A stretch of 64,000 bases of DNA, from assembly GCA_016845365.1 (NCBI GenBank), contig JAERST010000005.1, positions 200,846-264,845 of the forward strand, given 5' to 3'. This DNA is from Methanobacteriota archaeon (GTDB lineage Archaea; Thermoplasmatota; Poseidoniia; Poseidoniales; Thalassarchaeaceae). Shown here piece after piece: positions 1 through 8,103 of this stretch. Within the stretch, counting starts at the first letter, position 1, and each line of letters starts with the position of its first letter. Position numbers and translations under genes: made by a program. A model generated the notes under the pieces. The model saw only the letters and a program-made list of their open reading frames with translations. It made no database searches and had not been told where the DNA came from.

Positions 1-16
1 CCGAGTAGGTGCCGCC

Positions 17-1951
17 ATGTCCGAGACAGTAGTGCTGGATAGAGAATCAGACCCGAAAGCCGTGCGAGGATACGCATTCTATGACTGGGGTAAGTCCGCC
101 TTTGAGACCTCCGTAACTACCGCAGTTCTCCCCGCCTGGTTCGCCTACATCTTCCTGAAAGCGAATGGGTTGGAAGCGACAATTCTCGGCAAGGACATGA
201 CGAGTGATGCGGTCTGGTCCTTTGCCGTCACCATTGGTGCTCTGCTGGTTGCGATTGCAAGTCCCTCCTTGGGTGTGATTGCTGACCGGCGCGCCATCAA
301 GATGTGGTGGCTGCGAATATTGACGATACTCGGTGCAGGTTCGACTTTCGCTCTTGCCTTTGCTCCGATGTTCGATATTTCCTTCCAGTGGGTTTGGTTA
401 TTCCTGATGTTTTTACTTGCTAATATTGGGCTGAACGGAGCTGGTGTATTCTACAATGCACTCCTACCTCACATGGGTACTGATGACGAGATGGACGCCA
501 TCTCGAACAAGGCATTTGCCTACGGTTACCTCGGTGGTGGACTACTCTTGCTAGTTCACCTAATCATGGTCATGATGATGACTGGGGATTGGATTATTCC
601 GTTCGTTATGGCCTCCTCTGGAGCTTGGTGGATGGGTTTTGCAATGCTGACATTCAAGCATGTTCCTGAGCCACCTATCGAGAACGAGATGGAGAGTTTG
701 GGGGTGCTTGAGTCTGCCCGACTCGCCTTTGGTGAATTGCGCAAGACCTTCGGGCAGGTCGACCAATTCAAGACGCTCTTCATCTACATGCTCGCCTATT
801 TCTTCTTCATCGATGGAATCAATTCGGTCACTGCGCTGGCTGGAATCTACGGGATTACGGTCCTTGGTTTGACGACGACAGCGCTGATTGCGACTATTTT
901 GGTGATTCAATTCGTCGCTGCACCGTGCGCTATCGGATTCACCAAATTGGCTGAGGCGACGGATACCAAGTATGCTCTGACAATCTCCCTAGTTGGCTGG
1001 GTTGTCGTTATTCTTGGCGCGATGTCGTTCGCTCCGCTTACTCTGGATGGTCACTCGGAATACGATATTCAGTATGATTGGGATTCGGATGGCGATGGAA
1101 TTGCAGATCAGCTCGACGACAATATCGACGGGGATTGGTATAGCAATGAGGCGGAGATTGCCGCTGGTACCGATCCTCTTGACCCCTCAAGCCATCCGGC
1201 TGGTTTGCAATCGACAGTTCAGCAATTGAGATTGGAAGGGGCTGGACAATATCTGATTACGACGGGTTCGACCGCTTACGAGTTGGAAATCGCGGTCGAG
1301 GGTGAAGAGCAAGAATGGTCTACAGAATGGATGGATATGATGGCGGTTCACCAACACGAGGATTACACCGATAAGACGGTCTATGCCTTTGATGACCCCG
1401 AGAATGAATATCTCATCACCAGTACTCAAGATACCGCCCGTATGAGCGCCTTCTTCGCTACATTCGATGAAGAAGACCGCTTCAGTTACAGTGTCCGAGG
1501 CGGACCACTCGATGGCTCGTCAGGTATGGGTGAAAAGCACCCGACTAGCCTTGGGGATGGTCCTCTCGATGTGATACCATCTACTGTTCGTGACCTTGTT
1601 TGGGAGCCGATTGGATTTAGCGTAATGTTCCAATTCTTGTTGTTGGGATGCATGGCTGGTGCCCTCCTCGGAGGCTCCCAAGGACTTGCCCGTTCACTCT
1701 TTGGCCAGATGGTCCCTGAGACTCGCAGCGCGGAATTCTTCGGCTTCTTCGGCTTCTTCGGTAAGGTGGCTGCTTTGCTTGGACCGATGATTTACGGAAT
1801 CATGACCGTGGCTTACGATAGCCGTGTTGGTGTGGCTAGTCTTTGCCTTCTGATCGTCATCGGTACCGTGATGATGAAGTTTGTAGATGTGGATGCGGGT
1901 CGGGCCGACGCTCAAGCTGAGGATGCGCGTAACCGCGGGATCGAAGTTTGA
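17..1951 (+). CDS. UMF1/Atg22-type major facilitator transporter with an extracytoplasmic Asp-rich insert
   Basis: A 644-residue polytopic membrane protein. The N-terminus (about residues 17-45) carries the YDWGKSAFE signature typical of the Atg22/UMF1 branch of the major facilitator superfamily, where YDWANSAF is usual; about a dozen hydrophobic segments follow. These proteins are proposed to export amino acids or other small solutes, but the substrate here is unknown. Between the two membrane halves, at about residues 340-530, lies a soluble stretch that begins with Asp-rich DSDGDGIADQ and GTDPLDPSSHP motifs like thrombospondin type-3 or dockerin calcium-binding loops. An insert of that size is not usual for the family. 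The ATG at 17 follows a plausible GTAGGTG ribosome binding site and the gene lies alone, convergent with tatC. Family confidence is good; substrate and calcium binding are inference. Confidence 0.8.
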   Translation: MSETVVLDRESDPKAVRGYAFYDWGKSAFETSVTTAVLPAWFAYIFLKANGLEATILGKDMTSDAVWSFAVTIGALLVAIASPSLGVIADRRAIKMWWLRILTILGAGSTFALAFAPMFDISFQWVWLFLMFLLANIGLNGAGVFYNALLPHMGTDDEMDAISNKAFAYGYLGGGLLLLVHLIMVMMMTGDWIIPFVMASSGAWWMGFAMLTFKHVPEPPIENEMESLGVLESARLAFGELRKTFGQVDQFKTLFIYMLAYFFFIDGINSVTALAGIYGITVLGLTTTALIATILVIQFVAAPCAIGFTKLAEATDTKYALTISLVGWVVVILGAMSFAPLTLDGHSEYDIQYDWDSDGDGIADQLDDNIDGDWYSNEAEIAAGTDPLDPSSHPAGLQSTVQQLRLEGAGQYLITTGSTAYELEIAVEGEEQEWSTEWMDMMAVHQHEDYTDKTVYAFDDPENEYLITSTQDTARMSAFFATFDEEDRFSYSVRGGPLDGSSGMGEKHPTSLGDGPLDVIPSTVRDLVWEPIGFSVMFQFLLLGCMAGALLGGSQGLARSLFGQMVPETRSAEFFGFFGFFGKVAALLGPMIYGIMTVAYDSRVGVASLCLLIVIGTVMMKFVDVDAGRADAQAEDARNRGIEV

Positions 1952-1972
1952 TTTGTGCCGGTAACGAGTGTC

Positions 1973-2731
1973 CTAGCGACTCGTCGCTCGCTCGATGAGT
2001 AGAGCGAGTTCGAGAAGCACCAGCATTGGGCCGCCGACTAGGAACATCGAGAGAGGGTCTGGCGGGGAGAGGAAGGCGCCTATTACTGCGGCGGCGAACC
2101 AGAAGAATGCCCTATTATCGGTGATGACGGTGCGTTCAACTATGCCCGCTCGAATCAGAGCCACGACCACGAGCGGGACTTGGAAACTCAGCATCGAACC
2201 CATGTAGAGTCCGATGATGAAGCCAATCCACGAGCGCAGCTGCCAAGTCGAATCCAATCCTGCTGCGCTCGCATCTTGAGCAAGGTAATCCAGCAAGAAT
2301 GGAATGAGAATTTCGTGAGCGTAGGCGAATCCAAGACCGGCAAGAATCGTCAGGTAGAGGAACGCAGTCAGAAACCGAGCAATTCCTCCACCGCTGCTTG
2401 GCACAGCGATTCTCTTGCCTTCTTGGATAATTCTTCGTCCGTTCCAGGCCAAATCGCTAACCAGCGTAACAGCGAATAGACCGACTCCGATTTGGCTAGC
2501 AATTCTCAGTTTGAGCAGAATCACCTCCATCGGTTGGAGTACGATAATCTCGACTCCAACCGGCCGGTATCCATCAGCATCCAAGAGCATCTCGATGAGA
2601 ACTTCGGCCAGTGGATATCCACCAACGAAACCGAGGACGAACATACTGGCCAACAAAGTCGCGCGCCCACGCAAATGCGCGAAGATGGCGCGCAATTCCG
2701 CCCGCGGCAGTAAGTCAGCCCCCTCTGCCAT
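1973..2731 (-). CDS. tatC: TatC, twin-arginine translocase membrane subunit
   Basis: About 252 residues with roughly six hydrophobic segments in the pattern of TatC, the membrane component that binds twin-arginine signal peptides and exports folded proteins. Near the N-terminus, LRAIFAHLRGRA corresponds to the conserved HLxELRxR region of TatC, here with HLRGR. The loop before the last helices has FLSPPDPLSMFLVGGPML, close to the TatC pattern (A)xxTPPDxxSQxxLxxP. The open frame extends 13 codons further to a GTG at 2770, but the ATG at 2731 starts just before the acidic and amphipathic N-terminus expected of TatC, so it is preferred. No tatA is visible nearby. The region upstream of this start contains a short imperfect direct repeat, listed separately. 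Confidence 0.8.
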   Translation of the reverse strand: MAEGADLLPRAELRAIFAHLRGRATLLASMFVLGFVGGYPLAEVLIEMLLDADGYRPVGVEIIVLQPMEVILLKLRIASQIGVGLFAVTLVSDLAWNGRRIIQEGKRIAVPSSGGGIARFLTAFLYLTILAGLGFAYAHEILIPFLLDYLAQDASAAGLDSTWQLRSWIGFIIGLYMGSMLSFQVPLVVVALIRAGIVERTVITDNRAFFWFAAAVIGAFLSPPDPLSMFLVGGPMLVLLELALLIERATSR

Positions 2732-2766
2732 GCTGCCCGCTGCCACCACCAATAGGTGAATGATTC

Positions 2767-2818
2767 GCACCCGCCGACATCACAACCGAGTCGAAGCACC
2801 CGCCGACCTCACAACGGA
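2767..2818. repeat. Two imperfect 23-bp direct repeats upstream of tatC
   Basis: The segments at 2767-2789 and 2796-2818 both read GCACCCGCCGAC, then a single varying base, then TCACAAC followed by a short variable end, with a 29-bp period. They lie between the tatC start and the end of the DRG-type GTPase gene. This is too short to interpret; either a small tandem duplication or part of the tatC upstream region. Confidence 0.45.
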
Positions 2819-2844
2819 GCCAGAGATTGACCGAGGAGCGTTGC

Positions 2845-3960
2845 TTACTTGCGCACGATAATCGTCAGCAAGTCGCCATCCTTCAACAGATGGTCAAGTC
2901 CGACGCGCTGCCAATCGAATTTTGCACTCGGCCCCTTCACCCGCGCGTAGCGGAATTTGCGAACGAAATCACGGTGCAATTTGACACAGACATCACGAAC
3001 AGTCGAGGTGTCTTTGACGATGAGTGGTTCAACCAAATCGGCCTCCTGCCCCTGCGGTTTGAGGTAAATCGACATGAAGTGGAGATTATCGAAAATGAAG
3101 TCTTTCATCTCCTCGATACCTTGCCCAGTCTTCGCTGAAACCGGCAAAATCGGCCAATCTTCTGGTAACATCCCCCGCGCCTTCGCAAGGTCATCCTCGG
3201 TCGCCAAATCCACCTTGTTGAGAACAACAACAGCGTCTGAGTAAACCCTGTTCCCCGCTAAAGTGTCCACGATGTGGTCATCGGTAACATCGGTGCGTAG
3301 AGTAACATTCGCCGAAACGATTCCGAAGCTGCGAATGATCGCCTGTATCTCATCATCTCTTAGATTAGTCTGTTCGAGCGTGGAACGAACCACGATTCCA
3401 CCACGCTCGGTCCTATCGACGAAAACTTGCGGCTTCGGCTGATTCAGCCTCATTCCAGCCCGCCACAATTCCATATCCAGAATATCGAAGTGAGAATCTT
3501 GGAAGGGGTCGACGACATAGAGAACCATGTCGCAGCCGCGGATGACATTGAGAATCTCACGTCCACGGCCCTTGCCCTCGGCAGCCCCCTTGATCAGACC
3601 GGGCAAATCCAGAATCTGAATGGTAGCACCGCGATGGTGTAGCACGCCAGGGATGCAGGTTAGGGTTGTGAAAGCGAAGTTGCCAGTATCAGATTCGACA
3701 TCGGTCAATTGCGAGATTAAACTCGACTTTCCGACACTTGGAAATCCGACCAGAGCAACCGAGGCGTCCCCCGATTTTTTGACTTCAAACCCCGGTCCTC
3801 CGCCACTTGACTTTGCATGTGCATTGGCCTTCTCCTTGCGCTCCCTGAGGGCTGCAATTTTGGCCTTGAGTTTTCCAATATGGCCCTGGGTTGCCTTGTT
3901 GTATTTGGTCTTGGAAATCTCTTCCTCGAGGGACTTGATCTGTTCATCGATGGTTGCCAT
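2845..3960 (-). CDS. DRG-family (Obg-like) GTPase with C-terminal TGS domain
   Basis: A 371-residue GTP-binding protein of the developmentally regulated GTP-binding protein (DRG) family, conserved in archaea and eukaryotes and thought to act on translation or ribosomes. Seen in the sequence: a Lys/Glu-rich N-terminal helix, the G1 loop GFPSVGKSS, the DRG-type segment TDVESDTGNFAFTTLTCIPG, the G3 motif DLPGLIKGAAEGKGRG, the G4 motif NKVD, and a C-terminal TGS domain (VKGPSAKFDWQRVG...LLKDGDLLTIIV). The length matches archaeal DRGs. An upstream in-frame ATG at 3969 would add only MFV; the ATG at 3960 starting MATIDEQ is the usual start. It is transcribed away from the next gene, so the shared upstream region holds both promoters. 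Confidence 0.93.
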   Translation of the reverse strand: MATIDEQIKSLEEEISKTKYNKATQGHIGKLKAKIAALRERKEKANAHAKSSGGGPGFEVKKSGDASVALVGFPSVGKSSLISQLTDVESDTGNFAFTTLTCIPGVLHHRGATIQILDLPGLIKGAAEGKGRGREILNVIRGCDMVLYVVDPFQDSHFDILDMELWRAGMRLNQPKPQVFVDRTERGGIVVRSTLEQTNLRDDEIQAIIRSFGIVSANVTLRTDVTDDHIVDTLAGNRVYSDAVVVLNKVDLATEDDLAKARGMLPEDWPILPVSAKTGQGIEEMKDFIFDNLHFMSIYLKPQGQEADLVEPLIVKDTSTVRDVCVKLHRDFVRKFRYARVKGPSAKFDWQRVGLDHLLKDGDLLTIIVRK

Positions 3961-4085
3961 GACGAACACTCCGGCCCACGTAGGGGATGATTCGATGCGC
4001 TCGGCTGGAGTTCTTCAACCCGATGCTGAGATTTGCTGGGTCGAGGCGCGAAGCGTTCAATCCGAGCCTACGGCTCGGGTGGCCC

Positions 4086-4457
4086 GTGGAATGGGTGAAG
4101 AATCCAGCTTTGCTTCCGCTCTGGGAGAGATTAGCATCTATTGCTCGGGAGCATGAATCGGTACTAGATGTGCTACGGGATGAACCCGGTTACTACAAAT
4201 TGGTGAAGAAGAAATCACCGAAAACCTTCGACCCATTTTTGGCAATTTGCATCCAACGAAAGCACGTTTCAATATACTTGACGCCGCTGTATTATCATCC
4301 TCATTTGGTGACTGGTATGCCGGCGATTCTACGGGCTTGCAAGACTGGAAAATGCACATTGAGATTTAGCGATGAGGGGCAGGAGGCGATTGAACACGTG
4401 CCTCATCTGCTTGAACAGTGCATTTTGGCATGGCTTGAATCTGGAATGATACGTTGA
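4086..4457 (+). CDS. DUF1801-like small protein
   Basis: A small soluble protein of about 124 residues from the GTG at 4086. The frame is open from an ATG at 3987, but that would put the start almost on top of the divergent GTPase gene, and the first 33 codons encode an Arg-rich low-information stretch, so a later start (ATG 4024, GTG 4086 or GTG 4092) is likely. The core reads KKSPKTFDPF, then KHVSIYLTPLYYHP, and later GKCTLRFSDEG, which resembles the DUF1801/YdhG fold (a K-x-x-V-x-x-Y-L strand, then GK-x-x-x-x-F). A second DUF1801-like gene lies 1.3 kb downstream in the same direction. The function is not known. Confidence 0.55.
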   Translation: MEWVKNPALLPLWERLASIAREHESVLDVLRDEPGYYKLVKKKSPKTFDPFLAICIQRKHVSIYLTPLYYHPHLVTGMPAILRACKTGKCTLRFSDEGQEAIEHVPHLLEQCILAWLESGMIR

Positions 4458-4493
4458 TGGTAGGCGACCTGCAGGGCTAACCGAGGTGAGAGC

Positions 4494-5126
4494 ATGGTCG
4501 ATGTGATTCTTCGTTTGGTTGATTCGACCGCTCTCGACAGATTGCGCTCGATGAGCGTTGACCAATTGGTTCTGGCCTTTGAGAGCGGTCGACTGGGTGA
4601 GGAACGACCCGCGGGAGACCCTCGCTTTCACCGCGGGTTTGGAGTCGATATCGAAGGAGATTTTCTTGAGTGGGCCGATGCCGCTGATGGTGGATTGGAT
4701 GCTGCGGCATCGTTGATTCTTTGCGATTGGGCAAGCATTGCCGAATGGCGATGCTGGGATGGCCGCTTGTTTCTGTATGTCGAGCCGATTCTCGATGAGA
4801 AATTCGACGATGTCGAAGTATTCGGCTCAGCCGAAGTTTGGCAACGACTCGCGTTGGCGCTTGGTCGAAGCGACCGCGAGTCGTATTCCGAGTCAGTAGT
4901 ACTCGATTGGATGGAGCGTCGGCAGGAATTGGGAGAGACTCTCAATCCCGATGAAGATCCTCGAATCCTGCCGACGATGGAATCGCATAGGGCGCTTACT
5001 GAGAGCCTATACGACTTCATCGAATTGTCTCGCGACGAGGGTCTAACCCTCCTAATCGGTCGCGAGTATCTCCCCGCCCAAGACTGGGTTCTCGATGGGG
5101 CGAGGCTCTCGGAGGTAGAGGTATGA
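4494..5126 (+). CDS. Conserved-looking acidic protein of unknown function coupled to nadM
   Basis: A 210-residue acidic soluble protein that I do not recognise. It has no signal peptide, membrane segment or metal-binding cysteine cluster. The start ATG follows a GAGGTGAGAGC ribosome binding site. Its stop codon overlaps the nadM start as ATGA (5123-5126), which implies translational coupling. Trp-rich segments (FLEWADAADGG, CDWASIAEWRCWDGRLFLY) suggest a folded globular core. Real coding is supported by codon use, the binding site and the coupling. Any link to NAD metabolism is only contextual. Confidence 0.65.
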   Translation: MVDVILRLVDSTALDRLRSMSVDQLVLAFESGRLGEERPAGDPRFHRGFGVDIEGDFLEWADAADGGLDAAASLILCDWASIAEWRCWDGRLFLYVEPILDEKFDDVEVFGSAEVWQRLALALGRSDRESYSESVVLDWMERRQELGETLNPDEDPRILPTMESHRALTESLYDFIELSRDEGLTLLIGREYLPAQDWVLDGARLSEVEV

Positions 5127-5737
5127 CCGACCTGCCGATTGAGCCTGCACCGCCAGACGAAGCTCCGGCTCCTGGAGTCGTTATTCTCGGCCGCTTCCAA
5201 CCATTTCACATGGGTCATGCAGCGATGCTCGACGCGGCCGCAGCAATGCGTGACGAGCACAGACCGGATTCGACGTTAATCATTGGAATCGGCTCGTCCA
5301 ACCGACCACAAAACCTCGCAAATCCATGGTTAGCAGACGAACGAGCCGAGATGATAGCAGGTTGGCTTGAGGCAGCAGGAATTGAGAATACACACATTTG
5401 TGCGATTCCAGATATTGAGGACCCGCCCAATTGGGTGAGGCACGCTGAGGCGTACCATGGCTCGGCGGGAGCACTCGTCACAACCGATATGGGAACAGCT
5501 GAACTCTACACCGCTGGCGGCTGGGAAGTTCTGCTACTTCCGCTAACAGACCGCGAGCGATTTGAGGGCTGGAGAATCCGAGAAACCGCTCGAATGCTCA
5601 GCACAATTGCAGACGAAGCAGCCCTACATGAGGTCCTCGGCTCACTAATTCCCGCTTCGGTTCTAGAATGGCTAATCGAAAACAATGGACTCCACCGCCT
5701 CGCCTTCATGGGCGAAGGCGGTGAACCGGTCGGGTGA
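5123..5737 (+). CDS. nadM: Nicotinamide-nucleotide adenylyltransferase, archaeal NadM type
   Basis: A 204-residue nucleotidyltransferase-fold enzyme that would condense NMN with ATP to NAD in the cytoplasm. The N-terminal motif GRFQPFHMGHAAML is the diagnostic archaeal NMNAT signature, a variant of (H/T)xGH nucleotidyltransferases, and a second phosphate-binding motif appears as FEGWRIRETARM where archaeal enzymes have a G-T/S-x-[IV]-R element. SSNRPQNLANPWLADERAEMI matches the region after the first motif. There is a short Pro-rich leader of about 15 residues before the fold. The start overlaps the stop of the preceding unknown gene by four bases and the DUF1801-like gene follows after four bases, so the three are probably one operon. 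Confidence 0.88.
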   Translation: MTDLPIEPAPPDEAPAPGVVILGRFQPFHMGHAAMLDAAAAMRDEHRPDSTLIIGIGSSNRPQNLANPWLADERAEMIAGWLEAAGIENTHICAIPDIEDPPNWVRHAEAYHGSAGALVTTDMGTAELYTAGGWEVLLLPLTDRERFEGWRIRETARMLSTIADEAALHEVLGSLIPASVLEWLIENNGLHRLAFMGEGGEPVG

Positions 5738-5741
5738 GTGA

Positions 5742-6176
5742 ATGGTATCGAGCGATGCACCGACCGTCGAACAATATCTCGCTGAACTTCCGGATAACCG
5801 ACGCCAAGCGATAGAGGCGGTTATTGGCGTCGTTCGTGAAAATCTTCCCAAGGGCTACGAGGAAGCCATGAATTGGGGGATGATCTGTTGGCAGGTACCT
5901 CTGGAAGTAGAGCCCGATACTTACAATGGTCAACCATTACTCTTCGCTTCACTGGCAAGCCAAAAACGGCACATGGCCCTCTACATGATGTCCGTCTACC
6001 AAGACGAGGTCAAACGCGACCGACTTCTCACAGCTTACGAGGTAATGGGTCGCAAGCCGAATATGGGCAAATCCTGCATTCGATTCACCCGCCTTGAACA
6101 TCTTCCGCTAGATGTAATCGCCGAACTCATCAGAGAATCTCCGATGTACGAGTTCGTTGCCGCCAGCAAGCGTTGA
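5742..6176 (+). CDS. DUF1801 domain protein
   Basis: A 144-residue soluble protein matching the DUF1801 pattern. It opens with VEQYLAELPDNRRQAIEAV and a helical segment, then EEAMNWGMICWQVPL (the family has a similar W/G-rich 'exMxWGmPxY' motif), then KRHMALYMMSVYQ, and ends with MGKSCIRFTRLEHLPLDVIAELI, which is the GKxxIRF-x(n)-Lpxxvi motif. Members include frataxin-like YdhG, but the function of most is not settled. It begins four bases after nadM. This is the second DUF1801-like protein in a 2.2-kb cluster. Confidence 0.8.
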   Translation: MVSSDAPTVEQYLAELPDNRRQAIEAVIGVVRENLPKGYEEAMNWGMICWQVPLEVEPDTYNGQPLLFASLASQKRHMALYMMSVYQDEVKRDRLLTAYEVMGRKPNMGKSCIRFTRLEHLPLDVIAELIRESPMYEFVAASKR

Positions 6177-6205
6177 ACGACGGGGTCTAGCGCAAATTGA
6201 GCATC

Positions 6206-7474
6206 TCAGCAGTCTGTGCAGTGAACATCTTCGACATTCTCACCTTCGATCCACGCAGTAAACCAATCGAGGAAGGACACACCTTCTGTCTCCAATGTGT
6301 AGAACCTATCCGAGAGCAAAATCGTGTGGCCATCACCAGCAGTCATGTATGCAGACAAATCGATTCCGTGGTCTTCTGCTTTCTGCTCCGATCTCAGAAT
6401 TTGGTCTTTGTAGGAGAGAGTCACGTCGTGTCCAAGTAAGGCGGAGAACATCCTCATGGTCCCATCATTCGAGTCTGAGAATCGACCGAATCGAATGCTG
6501 TTATCGATCTCATAAGCAGCGATTATCAAGTCGCCAGAATCCATGACATTGAAGTTCAAATTATCTGCTCGTGGGAAATCCTGCATCGTCTCATTGAGGT
6601 TCCAGATGTCGTAGAAATCGTATGATCCGTTGGTGAACAAACCATCGCTCCCATCGTTGAATATCAACACTTGAGCATCTGGGTAATCCACCGCAACTTG
6701 AGCGCCGTACATGGGTGAAGGAATAGAGCCAGCGCTTGATCCAGTGACGAGAATGGTCTCGGCATCTGGATAATTATCGAGCATGAAATTGTATGCGAAT
6801 TGTGAATTTGCATGACCATGGTGACTGACATTAATGTCTGCGTAAATCCCTGTTTTCATGCCGATATGTACATCTCCAGTACAGTATGGGACGTAGACCC
6901 AGGACCAATCTGCCAGTGGGTTTGCTTGATTTCTGAAGTTGCCGATTCCATAGACATCATCGTGGAATACTGAAGCGATTGAAGGGTCGTCATCATGCAC
7001 GGTGGTCTTGTAGGTGCCTCCAGGTCGTTGGCAGCTCTGGTCTTCCCAGCATGCCCCTCCTCCTTGAAAGTAGAGAATGACTCTCGATGTGTCGGCGTCG
7101 CGGCTCCAGAAAGTCCAATCCGAGCCATCGGAGCACTCGCAGTCTTCTCCTCCGTCGTGCTCGACCCAGTTTACCCCATATTCGGATTCCCAGGGGATGA
7201 GACATGAACCATCATCATCGGTTGCTGCCGCATCGAAATTGTCAGCAGCAGAGTCGGTGCAGCCGGCGACTTCGTCAAAGTCGAAGATTCCGTCGCCGTC
7301 AGAATCAGGGAAGACGCAGGAACCGTCGTCAACCTCTGCGGCTGAGTCAAAATTCTCTGCACGCTCGTCCGTACAACCCTCGATCGGTTCGGGTTCGGCC
7401 TGACCGGCACAGCCGGCTAACAACATCGCGAGAACCAAGAGAATAGCTGAAAATCGAGTAGTTTTGAGGTCCAT
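6206..7474 (-). CDS. Secreted lipoprotein with pectin-acetylesterase/Notum-like hydrolase domain
   Basis: A 422-residue exported protein. Residues 1-22 form a signal peptide ending in the lipobox LLAGC, so it is probably lipid-anchored on the cell surface. Two Cys-containing repeats follow (about residues 33-95), each GCTD...A.NFD.AA..DDGSC, separated by an Asp-rich DSDGDGIFDFDE segment. The rest resembles the pectin acetylesterase/Notum alpha-beta hydrolase family: LYFQGGGACWEDQSC gives the oxyanion-hole GGGxCW element, YCTGDVHIG follows, and VTGSSAGSIPSP holds the nucleophile Ser in GxSxG-like form. A late Asp and GDGH region may complete the triad. It would deacetylate a carbohydrate or lipid ester; the substrate is unknown. 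It stands apart from grpE by about 50 bases. Confidence 0.8.
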   Translation of the reverse strand: MDLKTTRFSAILLVLAMLLAGCAGQAEPEPIEGCTDERAENFDSAAEVDDGSCVFPDSDGDGIFDFDEVAGCTDSAADNFDAAATDDDGSCLIPWESEYGVNWVEHDGGEDCECSDGSDWTFWSRDADTSRVILYFQGGGACWEDQSCQRPGGTYKTTVHDDDPSIASVFHDDVYGIGNFRNQANPLADWSWVYVPYCTGDVHIGMKTGIYADINVSHHGHANSQFAYNFMLDNYPDAETILVTGSSAGSIPSPMYGAQVAVDYPDAQVLIFNDGSDGLFTNGSYDFYDIWNLNETMQDFPRADNLNFNVMDSGDLIIAAYEIDNSIRFGRFSDSNDGTMRMFSALLGHDVTLSYKDQILRSEQKAEDHGIDLSAYMTAGDGHTILLSDRFYTLETEGVSFLDWFTAWIEGENVEDVHCTDC

Positions 7475-7524
7475 CTTTGAGCCCGAATCAGACTTAGGAT
7501 TTGAAACAATCCTATTTGGTGCCC

Positions 7525-8103
7525 CTATTCGCTTGCGACGACGACCTTTGCTGGTCTTAGGACTCGGTCGTGCAGCATGAAGCCAGATTCGATTTCTTCG
7601 AGGACGGTTCCGGCCTCCCCGCCATCTGGGGAAGGAACCGTCGCAATTGCTTCCATTTTGGTCGGGTCGAAGGCAGCCCCGATGGTTTCGACGCGGGTGA
7701 CGCCTTCGGATTCGAGGGCGTTCTTGAGAGAATCAAGAGTCATGCGAACGCCCTCGAGAATGGCCTCGTTGTCTCCATTTCCATTGCTGAGAGCTTTCTC
7801 GAGGCCATCGATTGCTGGGATTATTCGGGTTGCGAGGCCAGCTGCGCCGAAGCGAATCGCTTCAGCGCGGTCACGCTGGCCTCGTTGACGCGCATTCACC
7901 GTCTCTGCGCGCGCGTATTGCAAATCGTTGAGAAGTTCAGCGACCCTCGATTCCAGAGCGACGATTGGGTCTTCGGGCTCGGCTTCGACAAGCTCCGCCT
8001 CATCGACAGGCTCAGCCTCGCCCGCCTCATCCTCTGGCATATCGGTGCGGTTCTGAGCGCCCTTCAAGAATCCAATGGTCGGGCAGATTCGGCTCGCCAT
8101 CAT
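7525..8103 (-). CDS. grpE: GrpE nucleotide exchange factor
   Basis: A GrpE-type cochaperone that would release ADP from the Hsp70 DnaK. An acidic low-complexity N-terminus is followed by a coiled-coil helix (LESRVAELLNDLQYARAE) and the GrpE signature in the C-terminal beta domain (AAFDPTKMEAIATVPSPDGGEAGTVL..., GFMLHDRVLRPAKVVV), where FDPxxHEAV and GYxxxdRVLRPAxVxV are usual. The ATG at 8103 overlaps the ABCE1 stop by four bases, but an internal ATG at 8040 (MPEDEAGE) would give a more typical N-terminus. No dnaK or dnaJ is present in the window, so the Hsp70 partner must be encoded elsewhere. Confidence 0.9.
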   Translation of the reverse strand: MMASRICPTIGFLKGAQNRTDMPEDEAGEAEPVDEAELVEAEPEDPIVALESRVAELLNDLQYARAETVNARQRGQRDRAEAIRFGAAGLATRIIPAIDGLEKALSNGNGDNEAILEGVRMTLDSLKNALESEGVTRVETIGAAFDPTKMEAIATVPSPDGGEAGTVLEEIESGFMLHDRVLRPAKVVVASE

